NCBI GenBank assembly: GCA_027972325.1
Contig: JAPMOS010000015.1
Location: 509,501-573,500 of the forward strand
Source of the DNA: Paratrimastix pyriformis
Lineage: Eukaryota; Preaxostyla; Paratrimastigidae
Direction of reading: 5' to 3'
Length of the DNA stretch: 64,000 nucleotides
Shown: positions 25,620 through 38,300 of the stretch, in pieces
Layout of the letters: each line of letters opens with the position of its first letter
Position numbering within the stretch: the stretch's first letter is position 1
Translations under genes and position numbers: made by a program
The notes under the pieces: generated by a model
The model's input: the letters and a program-made list of their open reading frames with translations, nothing else
What the model was told of the DNA's origin: nothing
The model's database searches: none

Positions 25620-26302
25620 TGGAGGTGGCGGATCGGACCCGAATGACGGGGAAGCTTTCGAGGAGCACCTCGGTCAGGCCCAGGATGTCGATGGCCGGGC
25701 CGACGCTCAGGGCCTGTTGGGACGGACGGGGTGGACGGGGAAGCGGTGCTTCAAGCTCGGCGGGGCGGGTGCGGGTGCGGACCAGCGAGTTCAAGATGCC
25801 CATGGCCCCGCCGAACTCAGCTCCAATGTAGCGGCTGACGAGGTAGTAGGAGCCCCCCGAGGCCATCCGCCCATTGGTGGCGATGGCCGAGATGGAGAGC
25901 GACGTCAGGAAGGTCGAGAAGCAGCACAGGAACCACAGCAGCAGCACGATGCCCACCCCGCCCTGGCCGACGAGCCAACTCATCCGGACAAACATCATGG
26001 TCCCCATCACACTGTCCAGAGAAAGTCAGTGAGCGAAAGAAAAACGCGCCGGACCTGGCAAATGTTGGGATAAAAACCCCCTAATAAAAATGCAACAGAC
26101 GATGCAGAATGCAAAAAAAAAACATCCAGACCGTCAGCGTCCCAAGCTTCTTCTCCTTCTTCTTTGGTTTACCATCAGCGGCAGTGCCGGTATGAGTTTC
26201 ATCATCGGTCGTTGGCGTCAATGATCTGCCAATAACTGGAGTGTTGTAAAGACCCAATGCCTCCGGTGGGGCAGTGAGTGGGTTTGGCGCTCGGGCGCTC
26301 AT
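19025..26302 (-). CDS. Cation-chloride cotransporter (SLC12 family)
   Basis: An electroneutral Cl- cotransporter with Na+ and/or K+ at the plasma or vacuolar membrane, controlling volume and chloride. Start at 26302 (MSARAPNPLTAPP); an upstream in-frame ATG at 26458 is possible. Spliced N-terminal exons read KKLGTLTGVFIPTFASVMGT, then RMSWLVGQGGVG, SISAIATNGRMASGGSYYLV and SRYIGAEFGG, the family signature. Further TM exons include ALSVGPAIDILGLTEVLLES, DHQIIALIIMALLSI, GANFAANWGPAMDEGVDFF, SILLMGFTAPRELLKGDSAI and VLQAVASDGTVPILR. The cytosolic half follows (HTKNWRPQLLAF, LLLLKSVGPFPDEANCKADV, LRIFSVAGPFDNS), interrupted by an acidic Pro-rich insert of about 550 residues (20950-19330). The final exons read NASLVLLNLPP and GRVLMVRGSGHEVVTIYS with stop 19027-19025. 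Many introns hold minisatellites. The ion (KCC versus NKCC type) cannot be settled here. Confidence 0.92.
21179..21252 (-). repeat. Heptamer array (GGGGGAT)n in SLC12 intron
   Basis: About ten GGGATGG units without interruption between two exons of the SLC12 C-terminal domain. Confidence 0.95.
23514..23695 (-). repeat. 15-nt minisatellite in SLC12 intron
   Basis: About twelve copies of GGGCAGGGGCATCTG. On the sense strand each unit contains CTGCCCAG, a ready-made acceptor-like string repeated every 15 nt. Confidence 0.95.
23838..24178 (-). repeat. GGGCGA and GGGGCA hexamer arrays
   Basis: A GGGCGA run at about 23840-23920, then a GGGGCA run (about 18 units with two short interruptions) at about 24049-24178. 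Both lie next to membrane-domain exons of the SLC12 gene and read as C-rich pyrimidine stretches on the sense strand. Confidence 0.9.
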
Positions 26303-26570
26303 CCTCCAACAAACGCCTGCGTTCGCGCACTCAACAGAGGGATGTGAGACAGGGCCGAACAGCAAGGAGAGGCGAGGAGGTTGTGGGAAGAAAGGATTCA
26401 GACCGAAAGGAAAGTTCGGTTGATTTGGTTTGAGGAAAAAAGGATTGCATTCACGCATTTGTCCCCCACCACCACAGGAGACTTGAAGCTGATGTCATCC
26501 AACGCTCGCGAGTTCCAAATAATCCAACGCAACTTAATAAAATAAATAATCATGGGTGATCGAGGGAGTT

Positions 26571-29109
26571 TTAGTGGCGGCTCGGGTCGGCGCGGCCCTC
26601 GGTCCAGAGGCCGACCGTCCGCAGGAGGCGGGCCAGGACGCCCAGGTGGAAGCCCAGCACCGAGGCCCGGAGCGGGTGCTGGGGCGTGACGCCCAGCCAG
26701 CTGAGGCCATGCAACTGCTGGGCCAGAATGCGGAGCACGTGGGTCCGGGCCCCGGGGGGCATCGACTGCCGGGCCACGGAGGGCACCCCCCCATCGGCGG
26801 GCGGGGCCCAGCTACCCGCGGCCCCGGGCTCGTGAGGCAGGGGCACCCACTGGATCCAGCCCCCCGACTGGATGCGCTCCCATCCCCCGCTGGCGGGGCG
26901 CCGCTGCAGGGAGCCCGCCTGGGGACCCATCACCTGGGGGGGCGGAGCCACCCCGTAATGGTCGTGCAGTGTCAACTGCGCCCAGCGATGATACCCACAC
27001 CCGGCCCATCCCCAGACCCAGGCCCAGAGCCGGCGGCCCACGGAGCAGTGAGCAACCGGAGGAATGGAAGATGCAAGGGGGGAGCATGGCAGGGGGGAGG
27101 GCAGGGACGCCGACCTGGACGACCGTGGGCCACTCGCTTGCGGGTGTCTGTGCGGCCCCCTGGGCGTAAGCGGGGCCGTGGAGGCCCACCCAGTGGTTGG
27201 GCAAGGGATGCCCGGCCCCTTGGGGCGGGGGGGCGGAGGCGTGCGGCTCCGGGGCGGCCCCCGTCACCTCGGTGCCGACGGGGCCCATGAGGGGGCACCA
27301 CCCGCAGGGGTACCCGTGCGCGGCCGTGCCGCCCCGGCGGAAGAAGGGCCGCAGGGAGGACACGTAGAAGAGGGTCGCCAGGGGAGCCAGCAGGGGCCCG
27401 CTTTGGGGCGAGCCCGCTGGGGGAGCGGCCGCGGGGAGGGCCACCAGAGGGGCCCGGGGCACCAGTAGGTAGGACCCGTGGACCAGGGCGCCCGGCGGGG
27501 GCGCCTGGGGCTGGGCCGCGGCCATCGTCCAGCCGGGGGCGGCCTCATCGGTGGTCGAGGCGGGCGAGGCCGCGCCCCCCAGGGCACCGCCGATGCCGCT
27601 CGGCCCGGGGAAGAGAGGTGGCCCGGCCGCGAGGAGCCCTCCCGGGGGCGCGGCGGCCTGCTGGAGGCACTGGTGGGCCCGGGTGTACTCGAGGGCCACC
27701 ACCGAGACCGACACCAGCCCCGTGGGCAGCCCCAGCAGCGGCCCCTTGTGCGGCGCCCCCAGCGCCCGACCCAGGACGGCCCGCCAGGCTGCCCGCGGAA
27801 GGCCCGAGCGACGGGGTGGGGGGTGAGTCAGGGCCCACTGGTCGGGGATGGGAGCGGAGGAAGGAAGGGAGCGGAAGGGGGAGGGGGGGGCTGGGACAGA
27901 CCGCGCAGCTCGGCGTGGGGCATGGGGCCGAGCCGGATCAGGGCGAGGGCCCAGCAGCGGTAGGGCCTGCCCGCCCCGACCAGGGCGGCCCCGTGGAGGA
28001 GCACCTCCAGGAAGCGCTGCTCGAGGGAGGCCACCCCGGGGGTTGCGCATGCGGGGCAGGTGCACAAAGGCCCCGGGGGCCCATCCCGAAGGGCGGGCGC
28101 GTAGGCTGCGAGGGCGAGGGTCATCGTGTCGAGCAGCTCGCCCGCCGCGTCGGTGAATGTGGCGCAGAGGAAGTGGGCCCCGCCTTCGCTGAGCCCGTAG
28201 GCGCAGTGGAGGGTCATCCGGCCGGCCGCGTGGTCCTCCTCGGGGCCGCCCGGGGGCAGGTTGGCCCGCTGGTCGACCTGCTCGGCCGCCCCGGGGCAGC
28301 ACCCACACCCGCAGCCGGCGGGCGGGTCGGGGTCCTCGGGAGGCGGGGCCCCGTGGGTGCAGGGCATGGAGGCCGCCTCGGCCAGGGTCACCAGGGGCGC
28401 GTACAGCGGCAGGCAGGGCTCGGGGGCGGCCTCGGGGTGCCCGATGGGGGCCGGCGAGTCGGGGCCCCGGGGCAGCAGGGCCACCCAGGGCCGGATCTTG
28501 GCGTACAGGGCCAGGCAGAGCCCGCGCAGCATGGGGGCCTGCATCCCGGGGGCCATCAGGTCGCCCGCCCGGACGTGCTGCACGACCAGCCCCCGGTAGT
28601 GACGCCCGGGCCGCCCCCCCGTGGACCCCGCGAAGGTGGCCGGCAGGCCGGCCGTGTGCTGGAGCAGGGGCGCCGCGGCCGTGGCCACATCGGCCAGGCT
28701 GGGGGGCGGGCAAGGGCGGGAGGGGATCCGTTGCTCGAATCCAATCGGCATCAAAGGCAAACGGCTGTGCCGAGCGCCGGTGCGTCTGTGTGTGCGTCTG
28801 TGTGCGTGTGCGTCTGTGTCTGTGTGCGTGTGCGTGCGTGTGCGCGGGTGGGCACTGGCAGGGGCGGGGGCTGACCGGTCGGGGGGCAGCGGGTCGACCA
28901 GGAAGACGACCAGCTGCTGGTCGCCCTGCAGGCGGGTCCAGGGCGCCGCGTGGGCGGGGGGCAGGTCCGACCCGGGGGTGACGGGGGTCCCCTGGGGGCC
29001 GTCGTCCTCGAACGGGTCCCGGCCCTGCGCGGCAGGCAGCCACAGGCCGATACAAGCACCCGATGAGGGCCGGCCGGGGACGATGAGGAGCCGCTGGGGG
29101 TGGGGGGTA

Positions 29110-29144
<35 letters not shown>

Positions 29145-32100
29145 GTGTGGACCTGGGGGGCAGGGGCGGCCCCGTGGTCTGGGCCCAGGGGCGCGTCGGG
29201 GCCGAGTTGGGCGGTCAGGGCCAGCCAGCGCCCCAGCCGGTCGCATTGGGCGCGCAGCAGCCGCAAGTAGCGGGCGGCCCGGGGCAGGGCCGATGGGCCG
29301 GGCCGGCTGCTGGCGGCGCCGCTGCGGGTGTGGGCGGTGGTCACGGGGGCGGCGGGGTCCGGGGGCGGCACCGGCACCCAGACCATCCCCGGGGCCGCCG
29401 CCCGGAGGGCCGCCAGATCGGTCGGGTCCTCGCTCAGCAGCCCCTCCGCCAGTCCGGCGGCACACTCGGCCGGGGCGGGGGCGGCCCCTGGGGGGGCGGC
29501 CGCCCGGCTGGGGCAGCAACTGGGGGCCGAGCCCTCGGCAGCCGACCCGAGGACGGCCGAGGCCGAGACGGGCGGGCCATCGGGGGCGGGCGGGACGGCT
29601 CGGGGGGCCGCGCCCTGGGAGGCCATCACCTGGCTGGGGGGCAGCGAGGCCGGCCTGCGAAAACCCACGCCAGGAGAGACAGAAGGCTGGCCGTGAGCGC
29701 GGGATCGGGGGATGTGCATCGGGGATGTGCCTCGGGGGATGTGCCTCGGGGGATGTGCATCGGGGGATGTGCATCATCTGGGGACGGATCATCGATGGAG
29801 GGCGCGGGCGGGTGGGCGGGCGGCGGATGGCATGCGGGCCTGCTGTGGCCCAGGCGCATGGCCTCGTAGAGGGCGCTCAGGTCGCGGAAGAAGGACACCG
29901 CCGCGGCGGTCAGCAGGTGGGAGGAGGGGCACACCACCAGGTAGGCCACATCCTTGGGGCCCCCCGCGGGCCCCAGGGCGAACTTCTCCCAGCCGACCAG
30001 GGGCCAGTGGGTGGGCGGCAGGGCCACCACCTCGCCCGAGGCCCCCAGGGCGGCCAGCCGGGGGATGGGCAGCGGGTCGTGCTGGTCGCAGCGCTCCTCG
30101 GGCTGCGGCCGTTCCCGTTCCCGTTCCCGTTCCCGGGGAGCCTCCGCCCCGCCGTCGCCCAGGGCCGCGGCCCCCAGCAGGCAGTCGAAGGGGTCCTCGC
30201 CCTCCTCGACCGCCGCCAACCCGGGGCCGACCGGCGAGGCCGGGGCAGGGGGCGAGGCCACCGCGTCCAAGGGTAGGGGCAGGGGCAGGGGCAGGGGCAG
30301 CAGCGGGGCGGCGGCCGGCGGGGCGGCGGGGGCCACCTCGAGGAAGGACCGCAGCGGCAGCGGCCCCCCCACCGAGAAGGGCGGCGTCCCAGCCCCCAGC
30401 AGCAGTGCCGCCACCTCGTTCAGCAGGCTGCTCGCAGCGGCCGGGCCCAGCGGGGCCACCAGTGGCTCGACCAGGGCATCCAAGGCCTCTTGCCCCGGCT
30501 CCACTGGGTGGCCGGATGGGTGGGTGGGTGCGTGGGTGCGTGGCCGGATGGGTGCGTGGGTGGGTGGGTGCGTGGGTGCGTGGGTGCGTGGGTGCGTGGG
30601 TGCGTGGGTGCGTGGGTGAGTGGGTGAGTGGGTGCGTGGGTGCGTGGGTGAGTGGGGCGGGGGCGCTCCCCGTGGCGAAGTCGCGCCGGCCCAGACGGGC
30701 AGCGGGGCGGGGGCGGGGTGCCCTGCCGGGGACGGACCCGTGGCCGCCATGCGGTCGGCTGTCCAGGCCCGGTCGGGCAGGGGCACCGCGTGGAGGCCCC
30801 AGTGGCGGCTGGCTGGGCGAGGCCGGCCACAGAGGGGCAGGGCCAGGGGCAGGGGCAGGGCAGGGGCAGGGGCAGGGGCAGGGGCAGGGGCAGGGGCAGG
30901 GGCAGGGGCAGGGGCAGGGGCAGGGGCAGGGGCAGGGGCAGGGGCAGGGGCAGGGGCAGGGGCAGGGGCAGGGGCAGGGGCAGGGGCAGGGGCAGGGGCA
31001 GGGGCAGGGCAGGGGGCAGGGGCAGGGGCAGGGGCAGGGGCAGGGGCAGGGGCAGGGGCAGGGGCGGACCCACGGGGGGGCGAAGTCGGACGCGGGCTGG
31101 AGGTCGTCGGGCCAGAGGCACCACGAGGCCAGCAGCCCCAGGGCCGCTTGGTCGCGAGCCGCATCGTCGGGGCTGTCGGGGGCGCCGATGATGCTGGTGG
31201 GCAGCCGCGGCTGGTGGGCCTCGGGGGGGCGGGGCGCCGACGGGACGAGAGCCACGAGGGGGTGGCTCTGCCCCTCGGGGAGCGGCTCCAGCAGCACAGC
31301 AGGCCCCGCGGCCCCGGGCGGGTTGCCAGCCGGCTCCCCCGGGCTGGCCATGGGGGCCGGCGAGGGGGGCGGCGATGGCGATGGCGAGGGCGATGGCGGG
31401 CTGGGGGCCGGCAGGGTGGGGCTGGGCGATGGCGCCTGGCGGCGGCCCGACCGGAAGACGAAGCTGATGTTGCGGCCCCTGCGAGGCCCCAGGGTCGGGG
31501 CCGCCGCGACCGGGGAGGGGGCTGCATCGACCCCGGGCGGCGGGGGCGGCGTCTCGGCTGGGGGCGGGAAGGCGCCCTCGGCCAGGGCGGGGGTCGGGCA
31601 CCGCAGGCCGGGCGGGGGCGGGGGCGGCGGGGTCGGGGCGAACTCGGGCAGCAGCAGGGCGGCCCGCAGCTCGCTGCAGATCAGGGCCGCCGCCCCAGCC
31701 CCGGCCCCGGCCCCGGCCCCGGTGGTGGGCGGGGCCTCCAGGCTGCGCCAGCGGGAGCATCCGGCCTGCAGGAGAGTCGCCACACCCGCGGGCGTCCCCT
31801 CACACAGCAGCCGGCCCAGCAGCAGGGCCGAGGGCAGCCCCCGGCCGCGGCGGGATGATCTGGGGTGGCCCCCGCGGCCCACCGGGTCGAGGGCGAGCGC
31901 GAAGGCGTGCAGGCCGGCCAGGCCCCAGCCCACCGCGGGCCCCGCGTCCCAGGGGCGGCCTCCTCGCCGCAGCCAGCGCACCTGCCCGCTCGCAGGGGGC
32001 CCGGCCGCGGGGGGTGTGGGCGCGGACGGGGGCGCGGACGGGGGCGCGGACGGGGGCGCGGACGGGGGCGCGGACGGGTAGCCCGGGAAGAGGAGCGACC

Positions 32101-35022
32101 CACCCGCGGGAGGGGGAGGCCAGCCGCTGCTGGGCGCCGTGGGTGGGGAGCGGCCCGGGGCCTGAGCGGCAAGTGGGGCCCACGGGAGCGCAGCAGAGGC
32201 GGGGGCAGGGGCAGGGGCGCCACCGAGGGGCGGCGATGCGGGTCGGAAGAAGAAGTCGGCCAGCGAGGCGGCGGGGCGCCCGCAGGAGGGGGCCGCGGGG
32301 CCGTCGGCGGGGGCCCCCCAAGGGGCGGTCGGCAGGGGCAGGGGCTCATAGCGGGTCAGGGGCCGCCCCGCCAGGGGGTGCGCCCGCAGCGGGGGCCCGC
32401 GGAGAGTGTAGTGGCACTCCCGGTAGGCCAGCGTGCGGAAGAAGGGGCCCCCATCGGCCGGGCGCCAGTCCCAGGGCCCTGCGGGCATCAGCCCCGGCGG
32501 CGGGCGGGGGCCGGGCGGCTCGCTGGCCAGGGCGGGGGCGACAGGAGGCGTGGCGGCGGCTTCGGGCGGCGGGGCGGCGGGGGGCTCGATGGCCGTGGGG
32601 GCCGCTCCCAGCGGGGCCTCCTCGGTCGGCCCACCCTCGGTGCACGGGGGAACGGGGGGCAGCGGGGGCGGGCTGCGTGGGGCCGCCCAGCCCGCGCAGG
32701 CCGTGGGCGGGGAGCGGAGGGCCGTGGGCGGGGTGGCCGCCTCGCAGAGGACGCCGTGTCGCAGCCGGATGAGCTCCGCCAGGCTGGCCGCCCCCACCCG
32801 GGCGCCCCCCAGGGCCGGCGAGGGCGCCCCCCAGGGGCCGGGGGAGGGCGAGAGCCAGGCGGTGGGGGCCCCGGGTGGGCGCAGGGCCCCCGTCGGCGAG
32901 GAGGCGGGCGACAGGAGCTGGAAGGGCGACGGGGAGCAGGCCGGCACGAGCGGTGAGGGGCTCCGGTCGGCCCCCGGGGGGGACCCGGGGCCCCAGAGCA
33001 GCGCCGAGCCGCTGGGCGACTCGGTCCGGACCCGCTTTCGCAGGGCTGCGGCACCCAGGGAGCAGCACCATCCAAAGGCAGGTCGGACATCGATGGGTGG
33101 GGTGGTCAGTGGGGGGGAGTGGGAGCGGGAGAGGGGCAGACCCGTGTCGAGGGGCCGCTGCTCTGCCCCGGGGATGCCGTCGAAGGCGGAGGGGGGGCTC
33201 CCCAGGCCCGCACCCGGCTGGGGCTGGGGCCGGGTCATGGCGGGGGGCTGCTGGACGGGCGGCGGCGAAGGTGGCTGGGGGGCGGAGTGCGGCGGCAGCA
33301 GGGGCGCCGGTCGGGGGCAGGTAGCGGCGGCGGCGACGGCGGCAGGGGTGGCTTGGTGGGGGCCGAAGTATGTCCGATCCACCAGCCCGTACAGCAGCCC
33401 AGGCCCAGGGCGCCTGGTCGGCGAGGGGGAAGGGGAGGGGGGCGGACGCGGGGATGAGGGCGCCGGGGTGTGCGGGGCCGCGGACCGGGCGTCGAGTGCC
33501 TCCAGGGCGGCCAGCATGCCCTCGGGCCGCTGGGCGGCGGTGACGTGGCCCCAGTAGCGCTGCATCAGCTGCCGCGGCCCCGGCGGGGGCGGCGGCCGGG
33601 CCACGAAACACCGCCGCAGGGGGCAGAGCAGCGGCACCAGGGCCGGGGCCGCCTCCCGGGCCGCGGGCGGGCGGGGCACGCTGGCCGCCACCCCCACCAG
33701 GCAGCGCGGCTCCCCCTCGCTGGGCGGGTCGCCGCCCGGGCCCGACGGGGGGCCCGCAAGCAGTTCCGACAGGGCCGCCCCGCTGGGGGCCGCGCAAAGG
33801 AGCGGCTCGGCGGGCAGGCCGTGCGGGCTGAGCACTGGGGGAAGCGACGACGTGTGGATGTGTGGGTTGTGTGGATGTGGCCCACCGGGGAGAGGAAGTG
33901 AGCGCATGCTCGGGCAACGCAGGCCGGGGGACTTCGGAGCAGGCAGACCCAGGCGGAGGCGGGGGGCCGTCGGAATGGGCGTGGGGCCGGCCGGCCGAGC
34001 GCTGGCGCTGGCGCTGGCACGGGGCTGGCCCCTGTGGCGGGGCCGGCGAAGGGGGCCCTCGTCGAGGGAGATCTCCACCAGGCCGGCCGAGGCGGCGTCC
34101 GGACCCCGGGCCCGGTCCTCGAGGCTGGCATCGGCCCCGGCCTCGCCTTCGGCCGCCTGGGGCTGGGGCTGGGGCTGGTCCGCCTCGGCTTCCAGGCAGG
34201 TGCCCGCCCCCAGAGTAGGCAGAAAGCCCAAGGCCGCGGGCTGGCGGCCCTCTCGCAGAGGCCGAGCGGGGACCGGCAGCAGGCAGTCGAACCGCACCAC
34301 CGGGCCCGCTGCCGCCAGTTCCCCGGCGAAGGGCCCCGCGACGGGGCTGGGGCTGGCCATCAGCCGCCAGTGGGCCAGTCGAAGCGCCGAGAGCCGCGCA
34401 CACACGCGAAGGCTGCCCCCCATGAGGTAGAAGGATAACCGGAAGGAGGGCAGCCCGTCCCGCTCGCCGGTCGGAGCGGCAAAGCTACGGGGGGGGGGGG
34501 GGGGGGTGACGCCGACCGTGGGTCAGGGGGGCGGGCGGACCGGGGATGCGTCGCGTCGGGCACGAACCACGGCCCAACGCGCACCCAGTGGTGCTGCTCG
34601 AAGTGGCGGGCCAGGGTGTCCTGGAGCGCCCCCACCAGCAGCGCCGACACCCCCCCGTCCGGGTGGGCCGCGTCCCATGTGCCTCCGTCGAGCTCTGAAC
34701 CCGGGTGAGAAAGGCGGGCAATGACAGCCAAAAGAAAGACCAGAGAGCCCCGATGGAGGGATAAAGCTTGGCCCGCCTGACAACGGCTCGAAAACGAAAA
34801 CCTCCCTCTGGACACCCTACAAAATGGCGGGGATGAGAAGGAGCCGCGTGATAGTGACCCTCGGCAAACCTGCCGCTCCTCGGCTCCGATCATCCAGGTG
34901 CAACATACCCGTTGGGCCAGAAGCTGCTGACATACTTCTGGGGCATCACCCGATACAACGAGAAACCGTCGCCAGCGGACTTGTTGAACTGACTATTGTC
35001 CCAAGTAGGAGGGGAAGCTCAT
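26571..35022 (-). CDS. MED13: Mediator complex subunit 13 (kinase module)
   Basis: MED13 tethers the CDK8-cyclin C kinase module to core Mediator in the nucleus. N-terminal exons match the family: VQQVRWRRFLVVSG (from 34992), then LVGALQDTLARHFEQHHWVR with VGPWFVPD (about 34680-34560), then SFRLSFYLMGGSLRVCARLS (about 34445-34385). The C-terminus also fits: APLATLFYVSSLRPFFR and LRILAQQLHGLSWLGVTPQH, with stop 26573-26571. Between them lie about 7 kb of Pro/Ala/Gly-rich sequence whose exon structure I cannot resolve. A candidate short first exon has its ATG at 35022. The long middle is typical of MED13 in being disordered, but here it is extremely low in complexity. An intron begins with GTCCGC directly followed by about 37 CCCCTG units (30840-31070). 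Confidence 0.8.
29108..29143 (-). repeat. Homopolymer G run (C on sense strand) in MED13
   Basis: A G-run of about 33 nt with one T near its left end. On the sense strand it is a poly-C tract inside a likely intron. Confidence 0.9.
30838..31070 (-). repeat. (GGGGCA)n hexamer array in MED13
   Basis: About 37 units with one break near 31005-31020. On the sense strand it reads GTCCGCCCCTGCCCCTG and onward, so the array starts right at a consensus splice donor. Confidence 0.92.
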
Positions 35023-35192
35023 AGGCAATGTCAACACAGACCAGGACAAAACTATTGGTGAGGATATGTGACGAGAACACACATTTTTGCATATGCGATT
35101 AGTCGCTCTCACACGAGGTTCTACATGAAACGTCGCCGGCACAGTGCCAGGTTGGTCCACCCGGGATCATTCTCCTTGCGCACTTCTTGCTT

Positions 35193-35266
35193 CGGCAGGG
35201 TGAGCTCCTTACGTTGGGTCGAGGGATGCCGGGAGTTGGCCGGAGCAAGTGGAAGTCCCCCTAACA
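35193..35266 (+). ncRNA. Copy A of a two-copy noncoding element
   Basis: Shared blocks with 59047-59146, in the same order and on the same strand: CGGCAGGGTGA (35193-35203), CGTTGGGTCGAGGG (35212-35225), GGGAGTT (35231-35237), GGAAGT (35251-35256) and CCTAACA (35260-35266). GTTGGG can pair with CCCTAAC (one G-U) to close a hairpin of about 50 nt. It lies between the MED13 start and the RME-8-like stop. No coding potential. The RNA class is not recognised. Confidence 0.4.
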
Positions 35267-35353
35267 CCTGTGGATTATTATTAAGTCAAAGGCACACGTG
35301 GGAAATCGATTCGATTCAAAGAGCAGGATTTACGACGGCCGTGGTTGCTGGCA

Positions 35354-38300
35354 TCATCGATCAAATGCGGGCTGTGAAACCTCTTGCTGTGGCTGCGACT
35401 GTGGCTGGAGCTGTGGAGAAAAACTCGGGTCGGCCCACTGGGGGGAAGGACTGATGTCGGTCGATGGGGTCGTGGTTGGCATATCCATCTGGACAAAGCG
35501 AAAGTGAGTTTCAGGATAACCCTCGGCAGACCGGAATGTTGGGGGAGAGCGCCTCACCCCTGGGTTCTTGAGGAGGGAGCAACCCCTGTCCTGGATCAGG
35601 TTCCGCCCCTGGCGGCTGGCGCTGAAGCGAACCCACCGCAGCAGGGGTGGCAGCCGGGTCGGGGCTGCCGGGCTGGGGGCTCATCAGACCGGCGGTGCTG
35701 GTGGCCTCGTCGCCGGGACCTGCCGGTTGTGTCTGCGATGGAAGCCCCCCCAAACCAGATGGGCATGCATACATGAGGACGGGCATGAGCATGGGCATGG
35801 ACATGGACATGGGCAGGGCGGCGAGGCGGACCTGGCTCGCGGGCGCGGGTGTGGGCTGCTGGGGGGGCGTGGAGAGGACCCCCTGGGTGGCCCGGAGCCA
35901 CAGCGACTGCACCTGGGCCGAGGGGCACTCGATGAAGGTGTCCACCAGCCGGGGGGCGATGCTAATGGTGCCCAGTACCCCCGGCAGCAGCATCTCGGGG
36001 CTCGGGTTGGGGTGGGCCATGAACCGCAGCCCGAAGACTGGGGCCCGCCCACCACGAGACACACAAGGAACCTCGTGACGGCGCGAACGCAGGGGCCGAG
36101 GAGGCGGGGGAAGAGGAAGGGCAGGGCAGCGGACCGGGGGCGGCGGCCTTCTTGTGAGGCGGCATGAAGGGCACCACCCCAACCAGGGAGGCTGCACGGG
36201 CGCCCATGGAGGAGGCCGCCAGGCGTGTCCAATGGCGTGCGGGATGGGCGGGGTGAGCACTGGGCGGGGCGGGGCGGGAATGGACGTGGCATGGAGGGCA
36301 AGGGGCAAGGGGCAAGGGGAAGGGGCAAGGGCAAGGGGCAAGGGGCAAGGGCAAGGGCAAGGGGCAAGGGGCAAGGGGCGGACATTGGGTCCACTTGCGG
36401 TCGTTGGGGCCCTCCGAGTAGACCAGCAGGATGGGCGGCCCCACGAACAGCTTGAAGAACCTGGCCGCCGCCACCCCGCCACCACAGGCGCGCCGTCCCA
36501 TCGCATCCCATCCCAACCATCAGCCATCGGAGCCGGGGCGCCGAGACCAGGGCCACGGCGGGGTGGGGTGGGGTGGGGGGGGGGGGGGGGGGGGGGGTGC
36601 AGAAGGGACGAGGCGGCCAGACTTGGGGTGGGCCCGGCCGGCGCCGCCTGGCTTGGTGAACTTGCGCAGGGCCATGCCCTCGGTGGCCCGCTCGATGCAC
36701 TGCCCCAGCGGCATCGCTGCGCAGCAGGCGCCCAACCGCCCGCCGTCAGCGGCCCGACCGCAGCCAACCGGGCGGGGTGCCCAAGGCAGAGGTGGCGAGG
36801 CGGAGGAGAGGAGCGGAGGCGGCACGTGACGCTGGGGGCGGTATGCGGACCGGGGCTGAGGGGCGGGTAGAGGAGCGAGCCCTGGTCCCCGGGCGCGTCG
36901 GTCGCCAGGCCGCCGGCCGTCCCGACGGGCGCCTCGGGCCCTGCGGGTGGCGGTGGGGTGGCCATGGGGCTGGGGCTGCCCCCCACGGGAAGGAGGCCGC
37001 CCTCTGGCCGTCGGGGAAAAGTGGGATACCCGGATGAGAGTGCGCCGGCAGGGCGGAGGGAGGTCCGAAGAGGGGCGGCGGGGCACCGCGCCAGGGGTGC
37101 ACACAGGGCGGACGGACCCGCTGGGCGGCTGGTCCCTGCGGAGGGAAACCCATCGTCGCACCCCGGGGCCCCTCCGGGCTGCGGCTGGCCGTCCGGGCCC
37201 ATCCCGGCCGCGGTGCCCGCCGGGGCGGGTGCCGGGGCCGGGCAGGAGGCGGCGGGCAGGGGAGACGGAAGAGCAGAGAGGGGGATCGAGGCTTGCAGGG
37301 GAGCCGGCACTGGGAGCACGAGAGGGAGGGATCCCTGGCCCTGGCCCTGGCCCTGGCCCTGGCCCTGGCCCTGGCCCTGGCCCTGGCCCTGGCCCTGGGG
37401 CTGCATGGGCTGCATCGGCGGCGAGGGCTGGCCGGCCGCAGGCTGGGGAGTCCCTGCGGGGAGCTGCTGTTGGAGGGGCTGCTCTCCCTGCCCAGCGAGG
37501 GGTTGCACGGGAGGGGGCTGCACGGGAGGGGGCTGCACGGGAGGCTGCTGCTGGGTTGGTTCCCCGGGCGAGTCGCACAGGAGGGGCCGCTCAGCGGCCA
37601 GGGCAGGCAGCCCCTCGCCTTCGTCGGTCAGGGCTCCCCCAGTGGCCGCCTGCGGCTGGGCAGAGGGAACGGGTGCGGATGCGGGTCCGGGTGCGGCCAG
37701 GGCCGGGGTGGCGGGGTGGGGGCCCTCCCCTGCCGGGCCCAGCCGGCGGGGCGAGCGCGGGGTGCGCCGGAAGGGCGGCGTGTACGAGGCCAGCCCGCCC
37801 ACCAACCGCCCGCTGCTGCCCTGGGACGGGGTCGGGCTTTGTGAGGGCGGGGGCGGGGGCGGACGCTTCCAGCGGGGCGAGGGCACCCCGGCGGCCCCGA
37901 CCGAGGGCGACGGGGCGCTGCGCCCTTCCCGCGGGGGACGGGGTGAGGCCTCCCGAGGAGAGAAGCCCCACGGGGGCCGCTGGGCGAGGGGCACCGGGGC
38001 AGGGGCGCGGAGGGGCGACCGGGCGCGCCCAACCGAGGAGCCCGCGGACTGCGGGACCCGCGCGGGGGCGGCGGGGCGGCTCAGGCTGCCGGGGACGGGG
38101 GCAGCGGGGACAGGGGCAGGGGCAGGAAGGGGATGTCCCCGGGCAGAGAAGGGGTCGTCGCCAGGCTCCGGGCCCCCCGCCAAGGGCGCCCCCGGCTGCT
38201 GCAGCTGACGCATCAACTGCTGGCGCAGCTGCTGCTGTATGCTCGCCCCTGGCCCTCCTCCGGGCTGCTGGGGCTGGGGCTGGGGCTGGGGCTGGGGCTG

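Noticed and set aside
29789-34423. Single 1544-codon frame over MED13
   Set aside because: It contains consensus donors and a hexamer array that begins at GTCCGC, so it is not one exon; only its N-terminal part has MED13 motifs.
35160-35280. tRNA, 5S or U6 gene at the noncoding element
   Set aside because: There is no A/B box pair, no cloverleaf, no T-run terminator and no ACAGAG box; a CTTCGGCAG string alone recalls U6 but the rest does not fit.
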